Assembly (NCBI GenBank): GCA_945898215.1
Contig: CAMDHY010000013.1
Coordinates: 1-60,554, forward strand
DNA length: 60,554 nucleotides
Source of the DNA: Pseudoxanthobacter soli DSM 19599
GTDB lineage: Bacteria > Pseudomonadota > Alphaproteobacteria > Rhizobiales > Segnochrobactraceae
Reading direction: 5' to 3'
Both the position numbers and the translations under genes were made by a program. Below, piece by piece: positions 43,967 to 51,531 of the stretch. Within the stretch, counting starts at the first letter, position 1; the number at the start of each line of letters is the position of its first letter. The notes under the pieces were generated by a model. The model was given only the letters and a program-made list of their open reading frames with translations. It had not been told where the DNA came from and did no database searches.

Positions 43967-44922
43967 TTGCCCTCCTCCGCCTGCCGCATCTGGTAGTGCT
44001 GGAACATCAGGATCGGCACGACGAGCAGGATGAGCAGCACGACGGCGACGGCGGACGCCACCGGCCAGTCGCGGTTCGAATAGAACTCGTCGAACAGCAC
44101 GCGGCCGATCATCGGGCTCGACGGATTGCCGAGCAGCGCCGGGATGACGTACTCGCCGGTCGCCGGGATGAAGACGAGCAGGCCGCCGGCGACGATGCCG
44201 GGCACCGACAGGGGCAGCGTCACGTCGACGAACACCTGCCAGCGCCGCGAGCCGAGGTCCATCGCCGCCTCCCACAGGCTCGGGTCCATCTTCTCGAGCG
44301 TCACGTAGAGCGGCAGCACCATGAACGGCAGGTAGGAATAGACGATGCCGAGATAGACGGCGAAGTCGGTGTTCATCATCTCGATCGGCTGGTCGATGAC
44401 GCCGAAGAAGACGAGCACGTTGTTGATCAGGCCCTGCTTGTTGAGGATGCCCATCCACGCATAGATGCGCAGCAGGAACGACGTCCAGAACGGCAGGATC
44501 ACCAGCAGGAGCAGGATGTTGCGGGTGGTCGGGGCCGAGCGGGCGATGCCATAGGCGATCGGGTAGCCGACGATCAGGCACAACGCCGTCGAGATCGCGG
44601 CGATCTTCAGGGCGTTGAGGTAGCCGCTGAGATAGAGCGTGTCGTCGATCAGGTAGGCGTAGTTCTGGAAATAGAGCTGGATCGACAGCGCCCCGTCCTC
44701 GGTCCACTGCCAGAGCGACGTGTAGGGCGGCAGCGCGATCTCGGAGAGCGCGAGGCTGATCTTCACGACGATGAGGAACGGCGCCAGGAAGAAGACGAGC
44801 AGCCAAAGATAGGGGACGGCGAGCAGGATCGCCTGCCAGGACCGCGAGGCGAAGTCGGCCAGCCGATAGCCGAGCGGTCGCGGCGGCGGCAGAGCGTGAG
44901 AGGGCTCGGCCGCGGCGCTCAC
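43963..44922 (-). CDS. Polyamine-type ABC transporter permease (PotH/PotB-like)
   Basis: This 319-residue membrane protein has an N-terminal cytoplasmic stretch, then a membrane segment at about residues 33-56 and about five more. The EAA loop is SLWEAAMDLGSRRWQVFVDVTLP, and the FIPATGEYVIPALLGN segment is the PotB/PotH hallmark. The GTG start at 44922 overlaps the ATPase stop as GTGA. It forms the channel with the permease at 43133. Confidence 0.88.
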   Translation of the reverse strand: MSAAAEPSHALPPPRPLGYRLADFASRSWQAILLAVPYLWLLVFFLAPFLIVVKISLALSEIALPPYTSLWQWTEDGALSIQLYFQNYAYLIDDTLYLSGYLNALKIAAISTALCLIVGYPIAYGIARSAPTTRNILLLLVILPFWTSFLLRIYAWMGILNKQGLINNVLVFFGVIDQPIEMMNTDFAVYLGIVYSYLPFMVLPLYVTLEKMDPSLWEAAMDLGSRRWQVFVDVTLPLSVPGIVAGGLLVFIPATGEYVIPALLGNPSSPMIGRVLFDEFYSNRDWPVASAVAVVLLILLVVPILMFQHYQMRQAEEGK

Positions 44923-46085
44923 TCGGTCAGCACCAGCGCGGCGCGTGGGCTCCACGACAGCCAGACCTTGTCGTCCCAGTCCACTTTCCGCTCCTCGTCG
45001 CGGGCGCGGCGGACGTTCTGGTGGCTGACGAGGACGATGCGGCCCGAGGCGAGACGGACGCGGAACAGCGACCGATCGCCGAAATAGCCGAGGTCGAGCA
45101 CCTGCCCCTCGGCGCAGTTGTGGTCGGGATCGGTCGGCGTCTCGCGGCTGATGGTGATCTTCTCCGGCCGCACCGCGACTGCGACGGGCGTGCCGACGGT
45201 GACCGGCGTCGGGTGGTCGACCTCGAGCTCGCCCTCGACGCCGTCGGCCTTCACGGTGACGACGCTGCCGGCGATGGTGGTGACGATGCCCTCGAACAGG
45301 TTGATCGAACCGACGAAATCGGCGGTGAAGCGGCAGTTGGGGAACTCGTAGACGTCGGTCGGCGTGCCGACCTGCATCACCGAGCCGCGGTCCATGACGG
45401 CGATGCGCGTCGACAGCGCCATCGCCTCCTCCTGGTCGTGGGTGACGACGACGAAGGTGACGCCGACCTTCGCCTGGATGTTCATCAGCTCGAATTGCGT
45501 CTGCTCGCGCAGCTTCTTGTCCAAGGCCCCGAGCGGCTCGTCGAGGAGGAGCAGCTTCGGGTTCTTGGCGAGCGAGCGGGCGAGCGCGACGCGCTGACGC
45601 TGGCCGCCGGATAGTTGGTGCGGCTTGCGGCGGGCGAAGCTCTCGAGCTTGACGAGGGCGAGCATCTCGTGGACGCGGTCGGTGCGCTCGCCCTTCGACA
45701 TCTTCTCGTGCTTGAGGCCGTAGCCGACGTTCTGCGCGACGCTCATGTGCGGGAACAGCGCGTAGGACTGGAACATCATGTTGACGGGCCGCTCGTAGGG
45801 CGGCGTCGCCGTCATGTCCTGGCCGTCGATGAGGATACGGCCGGAGGTCGGATTCTCGAAGCCGGCGAGCATCCGGAGCAACGTCGTTTTGCCGCAGCCG
45901 GAGCCGCCGAGCAGGCAGAACAGCTCCTGGCGGTAGATCTTCAGCGACACCTCGTTGACGGCGATGAAGTCGCCGAACTTCTTGACGACGCGCTCCACCT
46001 CGACGAACGGCCGCGCCTTCGGATCGAGCCACGGCTTGTCGGCATAGTCGGGGAAGCCGGGTTGGGGGGCGGGGGCGGCGGTCAT
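44919..46085 (-). CDS. Polyamine-type ABC transporter ATP-binding protein (PotG/PotA-like)
   Basis: This 388-residue ATPase has Walker A GGSGCGKTT, signature LSGGQRQRVALARS, Walker B LLLLDEPLGALDKK and switch VTHDQEEA. A C-terminal TOBE domain spans about residues 270-388. Its length and the extended N-terminus (FPDYADKPWLDP) fit PotG, the ATPase of the putrescine system, more than PotA. It is separated from its binding-protein gene by 228 bases that hold a type A repeat, which could reduce read-through and so lower its level relative to the binding protein. Confidence 0.88.
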   Translation of the reverse strand: MTAAPAPQPGFPDYADKPWLDPKARPFVEVERVVKKFGDFIAVNEVSLKIYRQELFCLLGGSGCGKTTLLRMLAGFENPTSGRILIDGQDMTATPPYERPVNMMFQSYALFPHMSVAQNVGYGLKHEKMSKGERTDRVHEMLALVKLESFARRKPHQLSGGQRQRVALARSLAKNPKLLLLDEPLGALDKKLREQTQFELMNIQAKVGVTFVVVTHDQEEAMALSTRIAVMDRGSVMQVGTPTDVYEFPNCRFTADFVGSINLFEGIVTTIAGSVVTVKADGVEGELEVDHPTPVTVGTPVAVAVRPEKITISRETPTDPDHNCAEGQVLDLGYFGDRSLFRVRLASGRIVLVSHQNVRRARDEERKVDWDDKVWLSWSPRAALVLTE

Positions 46086-46107
46086 CGGGTGAGGACGGAG
46101 GCCTTTC

Positions 46108-46250
46108 GTCCTCCCCCTGCCAGGGGGGAGGAAAGCCGCGCCGCAGGCGCGGCAGGTGGGGGCCCGTCAATCCGACCTCGACGCGCGGATTGACGGGCCC
46201 CACCCTGACCGCCTCCGGCGGTCTGTCCCTCCCCCTGGCAGGGGAGGGAC
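46108..46250. repeat. Composite palindromic repeat A, copy 3
   Basis: This copy has the same outer hairpins as the elements at 454 and 10502. Its inner arms are the best preserved: GCCCGTCAATCCG on the left and CGGATTGACGGGC on the right of an 11-base loop. It lies between the binding-protein gene and the ATPase gene of one operon. Confidence 0.8.
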
Positions 46251-46313
46251 GAAGAAAACCGCTGTCTCATCCTGTTCGCGCCCCCGCTTGCGATGCCGTC
46301 GCCCGTCCCCTCC

Positions 46314-47453
46314 TCACTGCCCGGTCTTGATCTTGCTCCAGGCGCGGGTGCGGATGCGGTCGGCGGCGGGGGGGAGCTCGTTGCGAGTGAACAGCCGCGC
46401 CATCGTCTCGGCATTCGGATAGATCGCCGTGTCCTCGACGATCTCCTTGGCGACGAGCTCGGTCGCCGCCTTGTTGGCGTTGGCGTAGTAGGTGAAGTTC
46501 GTCGCGTCGGCGATCACCTGCGGGCGCAGCATGTAGTCGACGAAGATCAGCGCGTTCTCGGGGTGTGGCGCATCGGCCGGGATCATCCAGACGTCGAACC
46601 ACGAGGGCACGCCCGACTTCGGGATGAAGTAGGCGAGCTCGATGTCGACGCCGGCTTCCGCCGCCCGCGTCGAGGCGGTGGCGTAGTCGCCCGACCAGGT
46701 CATCGCCACGCACAGTTCCTTGTTCGGCAAGGCGTTGAGATAGTTCGCCGAGTCGAAGGTCTTGATGTACTGGCGGATCGGCTTGAACAGCTCGACGACA
46801 GCCTCGTAGTCGGCCGGATTGGTCGAGTTCGGGTCCTTGCCGAGATAGGCGAGCGCCATCGGGATGACGTCGGTCGGCGATTCCAGCACCGAGATGCCGC
46901 AGTCGGCGAGCTTGGAAGCATATTCAGGCTTGAACAGGATATCGAGGGTGTCGAGCGGCGCGTCCTCGCCGAGGCGCTCCTTCACCATCGCCATGTTGTA
47001 GGTGAGGCCGACCGTGCCCCACATGTACGGCACGCCGTACTCGTTGCCAGGGTCGGCATCGGCCAGCACCTTCATGATCTCAGGATCGAGGTTGCCGTAG
47101 CCGGCGAGCTTGTCCTTCGCGATCTTCTGGAACACGCCTGACTTGATCAGCCGCTGCATGAAGTTGGAGCCGTGCAGGACGACATCGTAGCCGGAACGGC
47201 CGGCCATCATCTTGGCGTCGACGGTCTCGGAGGCATCGTAGGTGTCGTAGACGACCTTGATGCCGGTCTCCTTCTCGAAGTCGGCGATGGTGGTTTCGCC
47301 GATATAGTCGACCCAGTTGTAGACGTTGACGACCTTCTCGGCGTCCTGGGCGAAGGCGGCGGTGGTGAGCCCCGGCGTGGCCAGGGCGAGGGTACAGGCG
47401 GTCGCGGCGAGGCGCAGGGCGTGGCGCCGGCAGATGGTCACGGCGAGCTTCAT
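46314..47453 (-). CDS. Polyamine-type ABC transporter substrate-binding protein (PotF-like)
   Basis: This 379-residue periplasmic protein has a signal peptide to about residue 36 (ATPGLTTAAFAQ). The mature start VVNVYNWVDYIGETTIADFEKETGIKVVYD and the DVVLHGSNFM segment match PotF and other putrescine-binding proteins closely. The ATG at 47453 starts the signal peptide. It is the first gene of the second polyamine-type operon. Its ligand may be putrescine itself or a related amine; the Trp and Asp ligands cannot be checked by eye with certainty. Confidence 0.87.
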   Translation of the reverse strand: MKLAVTICRRHALRLAATACTLALATPGLTTAAFAQDAEKVVNVYNWVDYIGETTIADFEKETGIKVVYDTYDASETVDAKMMAGRSGYDVVLHGSNFMQRLIKSGVFQKIAKDKLAGYGNLDPEIMKVLADADPGNEYGVPYMWGTVGLTYNMAMVKERLGEDAPLDTLDILFKPEYASKLADCGISVLESPTDVIPMALAYLGKDPNSTNPADYEAVVELFKPIRQYIKTFDSANYLNALPNKELCVAMTWSGDYATASTRAAEAGVDIELAYFIPKSGVPSWFDVWMIPADAPHPENALIFVDYMLRPQVIADATNFTYYANANKAATELVAKEIVEDTAIYPNAETMARLFTRNELPPAADRIRTRAWSKIKTGQ

Positions 47454-47583
47454 CGTCGGTTCTCCCCTCTCGAGAGCCGTCCCGACCCCTCCGGCCGGAA
47501 CGCCGTCCAGGCGCCCGCGGCGACCGTCTGCGGGCCACCTGCCGACACCAGCCTCAGTCCTCGTCGGCACTCCTTGCAAGCGT

Positions 47584-48765
47584 TCAGCCGCCGATCGTCC
47601 CCGCCAGCCCGCGCTTGACGAGCCCACCCGCGATGATGAGGCGCTGGATCTCGCTCGTTCCCTCCCAGATGCGGTCGACGCGCAGTTCCCGCAGGAAGCG
47701 CTCGGCGACGTTCTCGCGCATGTAGCCACGCCCCGCGAAGATCTGCACGGCACGGTCGGCGACGCGGCCGGCCGCTTCCGAAGCGACTAGCTTCGCAATG
47801 GAACAGCGCGCATGCAACGACTTCAGGTCGAGGCCGCGATCGTGCGCCGCCGCCGCCTCCCACGTCACCATGCGCGACGTGTGCAGGTCGACGACGCTGT
47901 CGGCGAGCATCGCCTGCACGAGCTGGCGCTCGGCGATCGGCACGCCGCCGATGATCCGGCCCTTTGCGAAGGCGGTCGCCTCCTCGATCAGCCGCTCCAT
48001 CGCCCCGCAGCAGCGCGCGGCGATCATCAGCCGCTCGCGGCGGAACCAGGCGTAGGTGAAGGCCATCCCCGCCCCTTCGCGCCCACCGATGAGGTTGTCC
48101 ACCGGCACGCGCACGCCCTCGAAGCGCAGGATCGGGTGGTGGTGGCGATAGGTGTGGGTGTAGGCCGGCGTGCGCACCGTGGTGATACCCGGCGCCCGGG
48201 CATCGACGAAGAACAGCCCGTGGGCGCCGTCGGCCGGTCCGCCCACGAACTTCGCCTGCACCAGGAGCACGTCGGCGAGGTTGGCGCTGGTGACGTGCCA
48301 CTTCTCGCCGTCGAGGACATAGTGGTCGCCGTCGCGGCGGGCGGTGGCGACGATGTCGTCGACGTCGGAGCCGGCGCCCTCCTCGGTGATGGCGTAGGCG
48401 AAGTAGCACTCGCCCCGCATCATCGGCTTGATGAAGCCGTCGATCTGCGCGGGCGAGCAGGCCTCGAACATCCAGCCCTGCGCTTCCGGATAGCACCAGC
48501 CGAGGCCGTTGGTGACGCGGCCGACGGGCTCGATCGCCGCCACCTGGTCGAGGATCGGCAGCGCCAGACCACCGTGCTCCGCCGGCACGTCGAAGCGCGG
48601 CAGGCCGAGCGCCTGCGCCATTGCCTTGTGGCGCTTCAGGGCCTCGGCGGGGATCTCGCCGTCGTTCAGCTCCGCCTCGACCTCGAAGGGGATCAGCTCG
48701 TTGTCGACGAAGCGGCGGACGGCCGCCTGGCGTTCGAGCGCGGCTTCGGAGAGGGCGAAGCTCAC
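47584..48765 (-). CDS. Acyl-CoA dehydrogenase family protein
   Basis: This 393-residue flavoenzyme has the family N-terminal helix domain, the FAD-contact segment YAITEEGAGSDVDDI and DGEKWHVTSA, and the C-terminal AVQIFAGRGYMRENVAERFLRELRVDRIWEGTSEIQRL with the catalytic Glu region. It should oxidise an acyl-CoA to the enoyl-CoA. The GTG start at 48765 overlaps the stop of the upstream BetI-like gene as GTGA, so the two are coupled and the regulator probably controls this enzyme. It is the only beta-oxidation-type enzyme of the island; no electron transfer flavoprotein genes are in the window. Confidence 0.88.
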   Translation of the reverse strand: MSFALSEAALERQAAVRRFVDNELIPFEVEAELNDGEIPAEALKRHKAMAQALGLPRFDVPAEHGGLALPILDQVAAIEPVGRVTNGLGWCYPEAQGWMFEACSPAQIDGFIKPMMRGECYFAYAITEEGAGSDVDDIVATARRDGDHYVLDGEKWHVTSANLADVLLVQAKFVGGPADGAHGLFFVDARAPGITTVRTPAYTHTYRHHHPILRFEGVRVPVDNLIGGREGAGMAFTYAWFRRERLMIAARCCGAMERLIEEATAFAKGRIIGGVPIAERQLVQAMLADSVVDLHTSRMVTWEAAAAHDRGLDLKSLHARCSIAKLVASEAAGRVADRAVQIFAGRGYMRENVAERFLRELRVDRIWEGTSEIQRLIIAGGLVKRGLAGTIGG

Positions 48766-49412
48766 GACCGCACCTCCGATGCGACCGGCCCTTCGACCGT
48801 GAAGTGTCGCGGAAAGACGCTGACGAGATGGTAGCGGGCTGAGGCGAGCGCCTGCTCGCGCTTCAGGTCCTTCGGCGCCATCATCAAATGCAGCCAGAGG
48901 CCCTCCAGCATGCAGACGATGACGCGGGCGAGCGCGGCGACGTCCTGGCCGGGGGCGGCGAGGTCGCCGCAGAGCTCGATGACGGTCGCCTGATAGTCGT
49001 CGTCGTTGGCGCTGCAGAGTTCGCGATAGGTCGGCCGCGACTTCGCCTCGCCCCAGAAGGCGCACCAGGCGCCGAGCTTGCGCGGCGTGCAGATGCGCTT
49101 GTCGAAGTCGGCCGAGACGAGCGCCCAGAGCCGCGCAGCGGGGTCGGCGCCGGCCGCTTTCAGCGCCGCCTTCCAGTGGCCGCGATACTCGTCGGAGAGC
49201 GTGCGCAGCGTCTCGACGAGCAGCTTCTCCTTCGTGTCGAAGTGGAAGTTGACGATGCCGCGCGACATGCCGGCGGCGGTGGCGACGTCGGCGAGGGTAG
49301 TGCCGTCGAAGCCGCGCTTGGCGAGTTGGTCGATCGTTGCCTCGATGAGTTCCTGCCGGCGGATCGCCTTGGTGTTCTGGCGCTGCGCGCGCGCCGGCAC
49401 CGCCACGCTCAT
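48762..49412 (-). CDS. TetR-family regulator, BetI-like
   Basis: This 216-residue regulator has the helix-turn-helix TTLADVATAAGMSRGIVNFHF (about residues 38-58) and the segment LGAWCAFWGEAKSRPTY that marks the BetI group, which senses choline. The ATG at 49412 is supported by GGAG 8 bases upstream and by coupling to a small upstream frame (ATGA). Its own group is acyl-CoA dehydrogenase downstream and, divergently, aminotransferase and FAD oxidases. Three nested palindromes at 49742-49782 are its likely operators. The ligand is unknown; it need not be choline. Confidence 0.85.
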   Translation of the reverse strand: MSVAVPARAQRQNTKAIRRQELIEATIDQLAKRGFDGTTLADVATAAGMSRGIVNFHFDTKEKLLVETLRTLSDEYRGHWKAALKAAGADPAARLWALVSADFDKRICTPRKLGAWCAFWGEAKSRPTYRELCSANDDDYQATVIELCGDLAAPGQDVAALARVIVCMLEGLWLHLMMAPKDLKREQALASARYHLVSVFPRHFTVEGPVASEVRS

Positions 49413-49483
49413 GCGGCGTCTCCGCAAGGGGCGAGCGGGCTTCTGCGGATCGACAGAACGCGGCGCTTCGGCGGCGCGACCAT
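49409..49483 (-). CDS. Possible leader peptide coupled to betI-like gene (24 residues)
   Basis: An ATG at 49483 with AAGGA 10 bases upstream opens a 24-residue frame, MVAPPKRRVLSIRRSPLAPC and four more residues, whose stop overlaps the regulator start as ATGA. It is Arg- and Pro-rich. It may couple translation of the regulator; a chance frame cannot be excluded. Confidence 0.35.
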   Translation of the reverse strand: MVAPPKRRVLSIRRSPLAPCGDAA

Positions 49484-49918
49484 GGGGAGAATGTCCTTGC
49501 GCGGGCCCGCGGCGGCCCGGGCGGCGACCCTCGCGACGGCGGGGGACGCCGCTATCGAGCAATGCCGGCGCGGCGCGGTCAAGGGGCGGCGACGCCACCC
49601 GCTCCACCGGCTGTGGAGACACGGCGGCAGCGCCATCGGCGGGCGCTCTGGTGCGGGCCGCGCGGCGGGCTCCGATGGGCATGGGATGGGCCTCCTGATG
49701 CGGCGAAGGATACGCCGATTTTCGCCGCCGGCAACCCTTCTTGAACGTATGTTCAGCCAGTCACTGACTGAACGTTCGTTCATTAAGCTGGACAGCGGCA
49801 AGCCCCCGTGCCAGTATGCGCCTCACAATTCGGATCGTGGCGACTGCCGATCTCGATGCCGTGGCGAAGCGATTTGCCGGGTCCGGGAGCGCTCGCCCGC
49901 AAGAAGAGGAGAGCCGCC
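49413..49918. other. 506-base divergent regulatory region
   Basis: The region separates the BetI-like gene from the aminotransferase gene. It holds the possible leader peptide (49409-49483), a GC-rich stretch of no clear content (about 49490-49720) and the operator-like palindromes (49742-49782). AGAAGAGGAGAG before the ATG at 49919 is a good ribosome site. The 300-base leader before the regulator is unexplained. Confidence 0.5.
49742..49782. promoter_or_regulatory. Cluster of three palindromes, probable TetR/BetI operators
   Basis: TGAACGTATGTTCA (49742-49755) and TGAACGTTCGTTCA (49769-49782) are two inverted repeats with the same TGAAC/GTTCA arms. Between and overlapping them is CAGTCA-C-TGACTG (49758-49770). 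The centres of the outer two are 27 bases apart. TGAACGTTCA-like half sites are known for BetI. The site lies between the divergent BetI-like and aminotransferase genes. Confidence 0.65.
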
Positions 49919-51262
49919 ATGGGACGCCAGCTCACGGAGAGCAACGCCCACTTCCGGAAGGCCCTGACCAAGCTGCCGCTCGGGGTCGCCTCGAACTTCC
50001 GCTACTGGGGCGAGGACAAGACGATCTACGTCCGCCACGGGCGCGGCGGCCGCATCACCGACATCGACGGCAACACCTACGTCGACTACCGGCTCGGCTA
50101 CGGTCCGGCGATCCTTGGCTATGCCGACCAGCGGGTGGACGACGCCGTGCGGGCGAGTCTCGAGATCGGCGGCGTCTTCGCGCTGTCGACGGAGGCCGAG
50201 TACCGCGTCGCCGAGCGCATCTCGCGGATGGTGCCGGCGGCCGAGCTGGTGCGCTTCTCGAACTCCGGCACGGAAGCGGTGATGGCGGCGCTCAGGCTCG
50301 CCCGCGCCTATACGAAGCGCAGCGGCTACGTGCTGCTCGAGGGCGGCTACCACGGCTTGTTCGACGCGGCGCTGTGGACCCTCGGCATGGACGGCTGGGA
50401 CCCGACGAAGACCGACGCCGAGCCGGCGGTCGTTCCCTATTCGCAGGGCGTGCCGGAGGTGCTGCGCCAGCTCCTCCACGTCGCACCGATGAACGACGCC
50501 AACCACCTCGAGGACCTGTTCAAGCGCCGGGGCCACGAGATCGCGGCGATGCTGATGGAGCCGATCCAGGGCAACTGCTGCGGCATCACCGCCGACGTCG
50601 ACTATGTCCGCGCCGTGCGCGAGCTCTGCGACCGCTACGGCGTCGTCCTCATCATCGACGAGGTGAAGTCGGGCTTCCGGGTGGCGCGCGGCGGCATCCA
50701 GGAGGTGATGGGGGTGAAGGCCGACCTCTGCACCTTCGCCAAGGCGATGGCGAACGGCTACCCGATTTCGGCGATCGGCGGGCGCGAGGAGATCATGCGG
50801 ATGTACGGCAACGGCGTCGCCCACGGCGGCACCTACACCGGCCACTGCGTCTCGCTCGCCGCCGCCGAAAAGACGCTCGAGATCATCGAGGAGACGCCGG
50901 CGCTGGAGACCATCGCCGCCTATGGCAGGAAGATGCAGGAGGGCATGAGCCGGTTGCTGAAGGCGCGCGGCATCGCCCACTCGTTTGCCGGCCACCCGTC
51001 GATGGGCGGGCTGTTCTTCGCGTCGAAGCCGCCGGCGACCTACCGCGACTGGAAGTCGTCCGACTACACCTTCTACGACGCGATGGCCCAGCACCTGCAC
51101 GACGAGGGCGTGCTCTGCGAGCCGGATTCCCGCGAGCCCTGGTTCGTCTGCGAGGCCCACGACGACGCGTGCCTCAAGGATACGCTGAAGGGCTTCGAGA
51201 TCGCGGTCGACAGGACGATCGCCGAACTCGCCAGCAAGGACGGCAAGGCGGCGGTGAGCTGA
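49919..51262 (+). CDS. Class III aminotransferase (glutamate-1-semialdehyde aminomutase-like)
   Basis: This 447-residue PLP enzyme has the GSAM-like N-terminus (LPLGVASNFRYWG), the cofactor phosphate region NSGTEAVMAALRLAR, Asp in IIDEVKSGFR and the PLP lysine in TFAKAMANGYPISAIGG. True HemL usually lies elsewhere and has a different N-terminus, so this is more likely a catabolic aspartate-aminotransferase-family enzyme. The ATG at 49919 follows AGAGGAGAG; a longer frame to 49808 is unlikely. It heads a forward group with two FAD oxidases, a GcvT-like protein, YciI and LysE. It should transfer an amino group from the imported amine or its product. Confidence 0.85.
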   Translation: MGRQLTESNAHFRKALTKLPLGVASNFRYWGEDKTIYVRHGRGGRITDIDGNTYVDYRLGYGPAILGYADQRVDDAVRASLEIGGVFALSTEAEYRVAERISRMVPAAELVRFSNSGTEAVMAALRLARAYTKRSGYVLLEGGYHGLFDAALWTLGMDGWDPTKTDAEPAVVPYSQGVPEVLRQLLHVAPMNDANHLEDLFKRRGHEIAAMLMEPIQGNCCGITADVDYVRAVRELCDRYGVVLIIDEVKSGFRVARGGIQEVMGVKADLCTFAKAMANGYPISAIGGREEIMRMYGNGVAHGGTYTGHCVSLAAAEKTLEIIEETPALETIAAYGRKMQEGMSRLLKARGIAHSFAGHPSMGGLFFASKPPATYRDWKSSDYTFYDAMAQHLHDEGVLCEPDSREPWFVCEAHDDACLKDTLKGFEIAVDRTIAELASKDGKAAVS

Positions 51263-51283
51263 ACCTCGCGGCGAGCACGACGC

Positions 51284-51456
51284 AAACCCTCCCCCCTCGC
51301 GGGGGAGGTCGGCGGCGAAGCCGACGGGAGGGGGGCCGCCGTGGCAGCGGCGCGAAAAGACTCTCTCACGATTGCTGCGCCGTCCTAGGCTCTTTCCGGT
51401 CGCCGAATGTGCGGCGGCCCCCCCTCCCTGCCCTCCCCCGCGAGGGGGGAGGGATC
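51284..51456. repeat. Type B palindromic repeat pair (inverted)
   Basis: The unit ACCCTCCCCCCTCGCGGGGG at 51286-51305 and an inverted partner ending CCCTCCCCCGCGAGGGGGGA at 51431-51450 frame about 100 bases, including a GTCGGCGGCGAAGCCGAC stem. The pair fills the 269-base gap between the aminotransferase and the first FAD oxidase gene; no gene is visible there. Confidence 0.7.
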
Positions 51457-51531
51457 GCACCGAGTTCTGATCGACCCTACTGCATACCGCCGACTGCCGA
51501 CTGCCGCTCTCCCCTCCCCGGACCGCCCGCC

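Noticed and set aside
49919-51262. hemL (glutamate-1-semialdehyde aminomutase for haem synthesis)
   Set aside because: The fold is similar, but the gene lies in a catabolic operon, and alphaproteobacteria normally make 5-aminolevulinate with HemA (the glycine route).
51284-51456. CRISPR array
   Set aside because: The repeats are inverted palindromic pairs with unequal spacing, without repeat-spacer periodicity or cas genes.
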